NCBI RefSeq assembly: GCF_003096595.1
Contig: NZ_QEKO01000004.1
Location: 248,001-312,000 of the forward strand
Length of the DNA: 64,000 nt
Reading direction: 5' to 3'
Source of the DNA: Pusillimonas noertemannii
Lineage (GTDB): Bacteria; Pseudomonadota; Gammaproteobacteria; Burkholderiales; Burkholderiaceae_B
Shown here: positions 57,774 to 64,000 of the stretch, in pieces
Numbering within the stretch: position 1 is the first letter of the stretch
Layout: every line of letters starts with the position of its first letter
Notes under the pieces: generated by a model
Told to the model about the DNA's origin: nothing
The model's input: the letters and a program-made list of their open reading frames with translations, nothing else
Database searches by the model: none
Made by a program: the position numbers and the translations under genes

Positions 57774-59162
57774 CTATGCTCCTGCCCGGCCGATGCGGGC
57801 CGAGGCGGCGGTAAGGTCGGCGTTGCGGGCGCTGGCGGGCTCGGAGCCGTCGGGTGCGGCCTCGTTGGCGGCCCCCTCTTGCTCGCCGGGGCCGGTGTCG
57901 TCGGCGGCGCCTTCACCCTGAGGCGCTTCGGCATCATCCTGGGCCGGGGCGCTTGGGGAAGCGCCCTCTTCTTCGATGTCGGCGGAGTTCTGGGACTTGG
58001 CGAGCTCTTCGCGCAAGGCCTGGATGGCGTTCTGGCTGTTGGCCACCGTGGGCAGCTCGACCTGGATCGAGGTGTCGGCCAGCTGCAGCGCCAGCCTCAA
58101 GGCACGATTGCCCTCGACCGAGTTGATGTCGTAGCGCGCCTGCAGCATCTGCACGACGGCCTTGGTTTCGGTGTTCCAGACGTCGGGCTGCTTCATCAGC
58201 AAGGCCAGCTGGGCTGTCATGAGCCGCAGGCGAAGCTTGTCGCGCAGGCTGCCGGCCTGCTCGGGAGACATCAGCAGGGCTGCGGCATCGTCGACCCGGC
58301 GCACATTGATAAAGCTGGCCAGGTCTTGCCTGATGTTCCACCAGGCCTGGCCGGACCAGTCGGCCACCGATGCGATGCAGCGCTTCCACCAGGGATCGGC
58401 GGGGTCGACACTGCTGGCGGCGGCCGGAGCCGCCCGCCGGGCCGGCGCCGGCGACGAAGCCACCGTGGGCGCGGCATCGTCGGGAATGAGCATGGGCGCC
58501 GTTTCAACCAGGCCGCCAAGTTCGTCGATGCGGCTCGAGAGGCGATTGATGTCTATGGTGCTGACCGCCCGAAGCCTTTCTACGTCGCCGTTGATGGCCT
58601 GCTGCAGCGAGGCCAGGCCGGGCCGGTTGGCGCGGGCAAGCTGCGCCTGGGCGGTTTCGAGCGCAATGATGGCATTGCTGACGTTGCCGCCCAGCAGCAG
58701 CTGCTGGTGGGCAATGGAAACCAGATGATCGACGTCGTTGACCAGCGCGATGTCGGCGCCGCTGTCGGTCATCATCTGCAGCGCCTGCTCGAGACTTTGC
58801 AGATGCTGCTGCGCCTCGCCCAGCGAGGCTTGCAGCCGCTCGATGCGCCCTGCCTGCTGCTGGGCCAGCTCCAGGGCTTGCGACGCCTGGCTGGAGGCGG
58901 CCTGCGCGGTCTGTGCGCTTTGCCTTGCCTGGCTGAGCAATGCGTCGCCGCGCTCGTGCATGACGCGGTGCTGGTACCAGACCGTGCCGGCAAGCGCCGC
59001 AATGATCAGCAGCACCACCAGGATGACGATGACGAGGACCGAACGACGGGAACGTTTGGCGGGGCGCGGCCCGGCCGGCGACGCAGCCTGCTTGTTGGCG
59101 GGTTTGTCGTGCTGCGTGGCGCTGCCGCTGCCGGACGTGTTGTCTGGTTTATTGTCTGTCAT
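57774..59162 (-). CDS. hemX: HemX-type membrane protein
   Basis: A 462-residue protein of the HemX (PF04375) family. It has a Pro/Ser-rich cytoplasmic N-terminus, one membrane segment (RSVLVIVILVVLLIIAALAG), a coiled-coil region (about 75-130) and the conserved domain with LVSIAHQQLLLGGNVSNAI and FINVRRVDDAAALLMSPEQA. The C-terminal ~85 residues are acidic and low-complexity. The gene is between hemD and hemY. The name of uroporphyrinogen methyltransferase sometimes attached to the family is not supported: there is no SAM-binding motif. Confidence 0.92.
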   Translation of the reverse strand: MTDNKPDNTSGSGSATQHDKPANKQAASPAGPRPAKRSRRSVLVIVILVVLLIIAALAGTVWYQHRVMHERGDALLSQARQSAQTAQAASSQASQALELAQQQAGRIERLQASLGEAQQHLQSLEQALQMMTDSGADIALVNDVDHLVSIAHQQLLLGGNVSNAIIALETAQAQLARANRPGLASLQQAINGDVERLRAVSTIDINRLSSRIDELGGLVETAPMLIPDDAAPTVASSPAPARRAAPAAASSVDPADPWWKRCIASVADWSGQAWWNIRQDLASFINVRRVDDAAALLMSPEQAGSLRDKLRLRLMTAQLALLMKQPDVWNTETKAVVQMLQARYDINSVEGNRALRLALQLADTSIQVELPTVANSQNAIQALREELAKSQNSADIEEEGASPSAPAQDDAEAPQGEGAADDTGPGEQEGAANEAAPDGSEPASARNADLTAASARIGRAGA

Positions 59163-59189
59163 GGCGAAATTGTAATCCTTAGCACCCTT

Positions 59190-60011
59190 TCAGAGGGAAG
59201 CGAGCGATGTGACGGCCTGGAAGATGGCGTCGTCCCTTGGCGCACATATGGTAACCGCCAGGCTGCTATCCGTGCCACCGGGGACATCGAGCGAAGATTG
59301 TAAACGCCCCGCAATGCGCGGGTGTATCACCACGTAATGAAAGCCGGCGCAAGACGCCAGCAAGCCATGGCGGGCGGCATTGTCGACAAAGGCCTGGACG
59401 CCGTGGGCGCTGGTCAGCAGGCAGACCACTCCCTTTCCCGCCGCCACCGCCTCGCGCAGGCGCCGGGCCTGATGAGGCGGCCAGTCAAGCATGCGCCGCT
59501 CATAGGCCGCGTGGCGGACCACGCGCAGCCCGGCCTGTTCCAGGCGCTGGCCCAGCCACTCGCGCCCGGCCTGGCCTCGCACGATGAGCGCGTTGCGCAG
59601 ACCCGCCACCCGAGGCTGCAACACTTTCCAGAGCGCTTCCGAATCCTGCTCTTCAGACTGTGCCGGAAGCACGACCTGGCCGGCCGGCACCAGGCCGGTC
59701 TGGGCGACGGCCTTGGCCGTGGCGGCTCCCACCGCTGCGACCAGCGTGTGCGCCGGCCATGCACCGGGCAAGCTGTCCGCCTGGGCCAGTTGCTGGAAAT
59801 AGGAGGAAACGGCATTGCCCGACACGAATACGATCAGGTCCTGATCGCCCGGTCGGGGGACCAGGCCGCCTGGCTCCGCAACGGGAACGATGTCGAGCAC
59901 GGGCATGACGAGGGGCTCCAGCCCCCGGTCGGCCAGGCGCTGCGCCAAGGGCTCGTTACGCCCTTGGGGGCGGGTAAGCACGACCAGCGCGTCGGCCAGG
60001 CCCGCCGTCAT
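59190..60011 (-). CDS. hemD: Uroporphyrinogen-III synthase
   Basis: A 273-residue two-domain enzyme that cyclises and inverts ring D of hydroxymethylbilane to give uroporphyrinogen III. Sequence in this family is weakly conserved, but LTRPQGRNEPLAQRLADRG, the mid-linker VAAVGAATAKAVAQTG and GVVCLLTSAHGVQAF are clear landmarks. The ATG at 60011 starts 70 bp after hemC ends, and hemX follows 27 bp downstream. The order hemC-hemD-hemX-hemY is standard in Betaproteobacteria. Confidence 0.94.
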   Translation of the reverse strand: MTAGLADALVVLTRPQGRNEPLAQRLADRGLEPLVMPVLDIVPVAEPGGLVPRPGDQDLIVFVSGNAVSSYFQQLAQADSLPGAWPAHTLVAAVGAATAKAVAQTGLVPAGQVVLPAQSEEQDSEALWKVLQPRVAGLRNALIVRGQAGREWLGQRLEQAGLRVVRHAAYERRMLDWPPHQARRLREAVAAGKGVVCLLTSAHGVQAFVDNAARHGLLASCAGFHYVVIHPRIAGRLQSSLDVPGGTDSSLAVTICAPRDDAIFQAVTSLASL

Positions 60012-60081
60012 GTCCGCGGCCCGGCGCCTGTTGAGTGGTGAGCCATGTGCGTACCCATGCGACCCGTTCCGTGTTTAGGCC

Positions 60082-61071
60082 CTAGCCTGCGGCAGGGCCC
60101 TGGCCCGGCGGCGAGGAAGCGGGGTGGCCCGGCAGCAATGCGGCGAGAATTTCGCGGGCGCCCTGGTCGAGCAACTGGGCGGCCACCTGCCTGCCCAGTG
60201 CCTGAGCCTGCTCGGGCGCCCCCGAGGCCTGGGCGCGTATCACGGTTTTGCCATCGGGCTGGGCCACCAGCCCGCGCAGGTTCAAAACGCCGTCGCGCAG
60301 TTGGGCGTAAGCCGCTAGCGGCACCTGGCATGAGCCGCCCAGTTCGGCCGACACAGTGCGTTCGGCCAGGGTGCATAAAGACGATTCGGCGCATTCAAGC
60401 GGCGCCAGCCACTGGCGCAGGTCGGCACGCTCGGCCATGACTTCGATGCCCAGGGCGCCCTGCCCCGCCGACGGCAGGCTTTGCTCGGGACTGAGGTAGG
60501 CTCGGATGCGGGAAGCCAGGCCCAGCCGCTGCAAGCCGGCTGCAGCCAGGATGATGGCCGCATACTCGCCTCGGTCGAGCTTGCCGAGCCGGGTGTCGAG
60601 ATTGCCGCGCAAGGGCTTTACCTCGAGATGGGGATACGAGGCCCTGATCTGCGCCTCGCGGCGCAGGCTGGAGGTTCCGACCACAGCCCCGGCGGGCAGC
60701 TTGGCCAGGTCGTCGACCTGCCCGGAGACCAGCGCATCGCGCGGGTCTTCGCGCTGCATGACGGCCGTCAGGGCAAAGGGCAGCGTCAGGTCGACGGGCA
60801 CGTCTTTGAGCGAATGCACGGCCAGGTCGGCGCGCCCATCGAGCAAGGCGGTTTCAAGCTCTTTGACGAACAGCCCCTTGCCACCCACCTTGGAAAGCGT
60901 GCGGTCGAGTATCTGGTCGCCCCGGGTGGTCATTTCAAGCAGGCTTACTTCGCATTGGGGATACAACTGCGCCAGCCTGCCGCGCACGTGCTCGGCCTGC
61001 CACAGGGCCAGGCGGCTGGCGCGCGTGGCGATGACCAGGCGCGACGGAGGCGACACGGGCTTAGCCTGCAT
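60082..61071 (-). CDS. hemC: Hydroxymethylbilane synthase (porphobilinogen deaminase)
   Basis: A 329-residue enzyme polymerising four porphobilinogens. [15 protein letters not shown] opens domain 1, then [12 protein letters not shown] and the cofactor-anchoring region near [12 protein letters not shown], where the conserved Cys holds the dipyrromethane. The length is typical. The ATG at 61071 was chosen because the family N-terminus starts there; in-frame sequence upstream encodes no conserved residues and overlaps another gene. It overlaps the 3' end of the 43-residue membrane protein by 11 bp. Confidence 0.96.
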   Translation of the reverse strand: MQAKPVSPPSRLVIATRASRLALWQAEHVRGRLAQLYPQCEVSLLEMTTRGDQILDRTLSKVGGKGLFVKELETALLDGRADLAVHSLKDVPVDLTLPFALTAVMQREDPRDALVSGQVDDLAKLPAGAVVGTSSLRREAQIRASYPHLEVKPLRGNLDTRLGKLDRGEYAAIILAAAGLQRLGLASRIRAYLSPEQSLPSAGQGALGIEVMAERADLRQWLAPLECAESSLCTLAERTVSAELGGSCQVPLAAYAQLRDGVLNLRGLVAQPDGKTVIRAQASGAPEQAQALGRQVAAQLLDQGAREILAALLPGHPASSPPGQGPAAG

Positions 61072-61192
61072 AGTGGTTGACGACCAGGTAGGCGATGATG
61101 CCGATGATGGCCAGGACAAGCAGCCCCTTGAGCAGCGACATGCCCGAATCGGCGTCTTTCTTTTCGCCCGAAGTAGGTTTAAACAGTCCCAT
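61061..61192 (-). CDS. Small single-pass membrane protein (43 residues)
   Basis: An ORF of 43 codons plus stop, reading [20 protein letters not shown] followed by a hydrophobic segment (about 20-38, [19 protein letters not shown]). It starts at an ATG at 61192 with AAAGGTGGAT upstream, overlaps the terC 3' end by 14 bp and the hemC start by 11 bp. The overlaps and a proper charged-then-hydrophobic layout argue that it is translated. I recognise no family. It could be a small membrane partner of TerC or simply a coupling ORF for hemC. Confidence 0.6.
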   Translation of the reverse strand: MGLFKPTSGEKKDADSGMSLLKGLLVLAIIGIIAYLVVNHYAG

Positions 61193-61898
61193 GAGTATCC
61201 ACCTTTTTTGCAGTCATTCGTGCGGCCAGCCATTTTCCGCCCAATACGACCAGGGCGACGCCGACCACTTCCGCAGCTATTTTAGCGGCGGCGCTGGGCT
61301 CGCTGAATTGATTCACGACAAAGACATCGCTTATTACCATTCCGCCCGCAATCCAGCCCAGCAAGCCGGCGCCGAACAGCACCACCACCGGAAAGCGGTC
61401 GATCAGCTTGAGCACCAGGGTGCTGCCCCAGATGATGATCGGCACGCTCAGCAGGAGGCCGAACACGACATAGCCCAGTTGATGGTCCATGTGCGCGTTC
61501 TGCGCGGCGCCGGCGATGGCGATGACGTTGTCCAGGCTCATGATGAAATCGGCCACGAGTATGGTTTTAACGGCCGCCCACACTGACGAGCCCGCGGTGA
61601 CGTTGCCATGATGGCCGTCGTCGGGCAGCAGCAGCTTTATGCCTATCCACAGCAGCAGCAAGCCGCCCGCCACCTTCAGGAAGGGAATGCCGAGCAGCGT
61701 CAGGGCAAAGGCAATGAGGGCCACGCGCATGACGATGGCGCCCACCGTTCCCCAGAGAATGCCGCGGATGCGTTGCCGGTGCTCGAGCTTGCGGCAGGCC
61801 AGCGCGATGACCACGGCGTTGTCGCCGCCAAGCAGTATGTCGATCATGACGATCTGGAACAGCGCGCCCCAATGAAGGGTACTCAGAAATTCTGCCAT
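61179..61898 (-). CDS. TerC/YjbE family integral membrane protein
   Basis: A 239-residue membrane protein of the TerC family with about seven helices and the two acidic metal-site motifs: [17 protein letters not shown] near the N-terminus and [18 protein letters not shown] in the middle. Members export Mn(II) or other divalent metals, sometimes to secreted metalloproteins. The ATG at 61898 was taken as [11 protein letters not shown]. The leader upstream does not match a yybP-ykoY manganese riboswitch. The gene lies downstream of the sucD terminator and upstream of the 43-residue protein. Confidence 0.9.
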   Translation of the reverse strand: MAEFLSTLHWGALFQIVMIDILLGGDNAVVIALACRKLEHRQRIRGILWGTVGAIVMRVALIAFALTLLGIPFLKVAGGLLLLWIGIKLLLPDDGHHGNVTAGSSVWAAVKTILVADFIMSLDNVIAIAGAAQNAHMDHQLGYVVFGLLLSVPIIIWGSTLVLKLIDRFPVVVLFGAGLLGWIAGGMVISDVFVVNQFSEPSAAAKIAAEVVGVALVVLGGKWLAARMTAKKVDTHGTV

Positions 61899-61997
61899 CA
61901 GGTCTCCTGGTGACCAGGGTAAAAGCGTGAAACAGTATGGTATCGCAAGCCTGCGGGCCTTCTGCCCGCGACCGCGGCTGCCCAAGCGGCGAGCGGG

Positions 61998-62033
61998 GCT
62001 GAAAAAGGCCCGCCGAAGCGGGCCTTTTTCAGC
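61998..62033 (-). terminator. Intrinsic terminator after sucD
   Basis: GCTGAAAAAGGCCCGC pairs perfectly with its complement over 16 bp around a TTCG tetraloop (minus-strand reading), with T5 inside the stem's trailing arm. It lies 19 bp past the sucD stop and separates sucCD from terC. Confidence 0.9.
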
Positions 62034-62051
62034 ATTACGGCATAAGCGGCC

Positions 62052-62933
62052 TTACAGCACCGACTTGAGCAGCTTGCCCATTTCGGAGGGGTCACGCGTG
62101 GTGCGGATGCCGCAAGCTTCCATGATCTCGAGCTTGGCGTCGGCCGTGTCGGCTCCGCCGGAGATCAGGGCGCCCGCGTGGCCCATGCGCTTGCCCGGAG
62201 GCGCCGTGACGCCGGCGATGAAGCCGACCACGGGTTTCTTCATGTTGTCTTTGGCCCACTCAGCGGCATTGACTTCGTCGGGACCGCCGATTTCACCGAT
62301 CATGACGACGGCGTCGGTGTCGGGATCGTCGTTGAACATCTTCAGGACGTCGACGTGCTTCAGGCCATTGATGGGGTCGCCACCAATACCCACTGCCGAG
62401 GACTGGCCCAGGCCGAGCTCGGTAAGCTGTGCCACGGCTTCGTAGGTAAGCGTGCCCGAGCGGCTGACCACGCCGATGCGGCCCTTGCGCGAGATGTGGC
62501 CGGGCATGATGCCGATCTTGATCTCGTCGGGGGTGATCAGGCCGGGGCAGTTGGGGCCCAGCAGCAGGGTCTTTTTGTTCTCGGCGCGCATGCGGTTGCG
62601 CACCATCAGCATATCGCGCACAGGAATGCCTTCGGTGATGCAGATGACCAGGTCAAGGTCGGCTTCGACCGCTTCCCAGATGGCATCGGCCGCGCCCGCG
62701 GGCGGCACGTAGATGACGGAGACCGTGGCGCCTGTTTCGGCCTTGGCTTCCTTGACGGAGGCAAAGATGGGCACGCCTTCGAAGTCCTGGCCGGCCTTCT
62801 TGGGATGCACGCCAGCGACGAACGCCTCTTTGCCATTGGCGTACTCGCGGCAGTAATGGGTGTGGAACTGGCCGGTCTTGCCGGTGATTCCCTGGGTAAT
62901 GACTTTAGTGTCTTTGTTGATCAAGATCGACAT
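62052..62933 (-). CDS. sucD: Succinyl-CoA synthetase alpha subunit
   Basis: A 293-residue TCA-cycle subunit. The CoA-binding N-terminus has [20 protein letters not shown] and the ligase part holds [10 protein letters not shown] with the phosphohistidine. [20 protein letters not shown] is the family signature. It forms the alpha2beta2 enzyme with SucC, converting succinyl-CoA, Pi and nucleotide diphosphate to succinate, CoA and NTP. It starts 21 bp after sucC ends and closes with a strong terminator. Confidence 0.98.
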   Translation of the reverse strand: MSILINKDTKVITQGITGKTGQFHTHYCREYANGKEAFVAGVHPKKAGQDFEGVPIFASVKEAKAETGATVSVIYVPPAGAADAIWEAVEADLDLVICITEGIPVRDMLMVRNRMRAENKKTLLLGPNCPGLITPDEIKIGIMPGHISRKGRIGVVSRSGTLTYEAVAQLTELGLGQSSAVGIGGDPINGLKHVDVLKMFNDDPDTDAVVMIGEIGGPDEVNAAEWAKDNMKKPVVGFIAGVTAPPGKRMGHAGALISGGADTADAKLEIMEACGIRTTRDPSEMGKLLKSVL

Positions 62934-62954
62934 TTACAAATCCTCGGCAAATTC

Positions 62955-64000
62955 TTATTTCGCGGCAGCCACGACTTTCTGCGCGGCTTCGGCCATGGTG
63001 TCGGCGCTGATGATGGGCAGGCCCGATTCGGCCAGCAGCTTCTTGCCCAACTCTTCGTTGGTGCCCTTCATGCGGACGACGAGCGGAACCTTGAGGTTGA
63101 CGGCCTTGCACGCGGCGATCACGCCTTCGGCGATGATGTCGCAGCGCATGATGCCGCCGAAGATGTTGACCAGGATGGCCTGCACGCCTTCGTTCTTGAG
63201 CATGATCTTGAACGCTTCGGTGACTTTCTCGGCCGTGGCGCCGCCGCCGACGTCGAGGAAGTTGGCCGGCTCGCCGCCGAACAGCTTGATGGTGTCCATG
63301 GTGGCCATGGCCAGACCGGCGCCGTTGACCAGGCAGCCGATGTTGCCGTCGAGCTGGATGTAGGCCAGGTCGAACTTGCTGGCCTCGACTTCGGCGGGGT
63401 CTTCTTCATCGAGGTCGCGGTACTCGACGATCTCGGGATGGCGGAACAGCGCATTGGAGTCGAAGTTGAACTTGGCGTCCAGGGCGATGATGTTGTTGCT
63501 GCTGTCGCGGTTGAGGGGGTTGATCTCGACCAGCGAGGCGTCGGTTTCCATGTAGCACTGGTACAGCTTCTGGAAGATGTCGACGGCCTGGTCAATGGAT
63601 TCGGCGGGCAGTTCGATCGCCTTGGCGATCTTGGTGGCCTGCTCGGTGGTAAAGCCGACCAGCGGATCGATGTAGTCGGTAATGATCTTCTCGGGAGTGG
63701 ACTCGGCCACTTCCTCGATGTCCATGCCGCCTTCGCTCGAGGCAATGAAGGCCACCTTCTGCGTTGCGCGGTCGGTGACCACGGACACGTAGTATTCCTT
63801 CTGGATGTCGGCGCCTTCTTCGATGTACAGGCGACGCACCTTCTGGCCTTCGGGGCCGGTCTGGTGGGTAACGAGCTGCATGCCCAGAATCTGGGAAGCC
63901 AGTTGGCGCACTTCGTCGAGCGAGCGGGCCAGCTTGACGCCGCCGCCCTTGCCTCGCCCGCCGGCGTGGATCTGGGCCTTGACGACCCATACCGGGCCAC
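62955..64000 (-). CDS. sucC: Succinyl-CoA synthetase beta subunit, C-terminal part (cut by window edge)
   Basis: The last ~348 codons of SucC; the start lies beyond the right edge. At the edge the frame reads [20 protein letters not shown], the ATP-grasp region around the nucleotide site, followed by VEINPLN and [18 protein letters not shown], and it ends [17 protein letters not shown]. The ATP-grasp domain is followed by the CoA-ligase domain. About 38 residues are missing compared with a normal 386-residue protein. Confidence 0.97.
   Translation of the reverse strand, partial: GPVWVVKAQIHAGGRGKGGGVKLARSLDEVRQLASQILGMQLVTHQTGPEGQKVRRLYIEEGADIQKEYYVSVVTDRATQKVAFIASSEGGMDIEEVAESTPEKIITDYIDPLVGFTTEQATKIAKAIELPAESIDQAVDIFQKLYQCYMETDASLVEINPLNRDSSNNIIALDAKFNFDSNALFRHPEIVEYRDLDEEDPAEVEASKFDLAYIQLDGNIGCLVNGAGLAMATMDTIKLFGGEPANFLDVGGGATAEKVTEAFKIMLKNEGVQAILVNIFGGIMRCDIIAEGVIAACKAVNLKVPLVVRMKGTNEELGKKLLAESGLPIISADTMAEAAQKVVAAAK

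Noticed and set aside
61899-62051. Possible yybP-ykoY manganese riboswitch upstream of terC
   Set aside because: TerC genes sometimes follow this motif, but the leader lacks the conserved loops; the main structure is the sucD terminator.

Overview
This is a 64 kb, GC-rich chromosomal segment. Most of it reads as Alcaligenaceae-type Burkholderiales (Bordetella / Achromobacter / Pusillimonas relatives). The evidence is the housekeeping gene content and order (sucCD, terC, hemCDXY, ppa, greB, purL, guaB, guaA), tandem cyanophycin synthetases with the DUF1854/ABC pair, and a Tad pilus locus with an FHA-TadA fusion. The genus cannot be fixed from the sequence alone. No rRNA, tRNA, CRISPR array or transposase was recognised.

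Left part, 0-9.7 kb. A minus-strand cyanophycin module comprises an ABC transporter with an N-terminal PH-like region and zinc ribbon, a DUF1854 protein, a short CphA' with a degenerate Mur-type P-loop, and the start of a second CphA. It is followed by a tightly overlapped minus-strand operon of aromatic aminotransferase, tryptophan 2,3-dioxygenase, kynurenine-formamidase-like hydrolase and RidA. A divergent Lrp/AsnC regulator faces it. No kynureninase is present, so the operon may make kynurenate.

9.8-19.2 kb, plus strand. A GntR/FCD regulator leads a catabolic operon: IlvD/Edd-type dehydratase, 3-hydroxyisobutyrate/L-threonate-type dehydrogenase, OtnI/Hyi-like isomerase, DenD-like dehydrogenase, a complete TRAP transporter (P, Q, M), a NIPSNAP protein and a D-2-hydroxyacid dehydrogenase. 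It resembles tetronate catabolism loci but has no OtnK kinase or OtnC decarboxylase.

19.2-28.0 kb, minus strand. One long gene chain holds a truncated lipoprotein, an alpha/beta hydrolase, an AI-2E-type permease, two ArcD-type antiporters flanking arginine deiminase, and an SLC13 permease. No arcB or arcC is present. 28.2-30.3 kb carries a PaiB-like protein, a frameshifted ceramidase-like membrane protein gene and a low-complexity secreted protein.

30.4-35.4 kb is an AT-richer accessory island abutting the 3' end of guaA. An imperfect copy of the guaA 3' end lies at its far edge. It carries an overlapping two-gene unit (a PD-(D/E)xK-like nuclease with a long helical C-terminus, and a large helical-repeat protein) that I cannot place in any named system, plus a RhuM-Fic/Doc protein. 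No integrase is visible. This is the best candidate for an undescribed, probably defence-related, system.

35.4-45.5 kb: guaA, a plus-strand tannase/feruloyl-esterase-family lipoprotein inserted between guaA and guaB, then guaB, purL and greB. 45.6-55.2 kb: a ten-gene minus-strand Tad/Flp-type pilus locus. 55.4-64 kb: an entericidin-like lipoprotein, ppa, hemYXDC, a 43-residue membrane protein, terC, sucD and the 3' part of sucC, which runs off the right edge.
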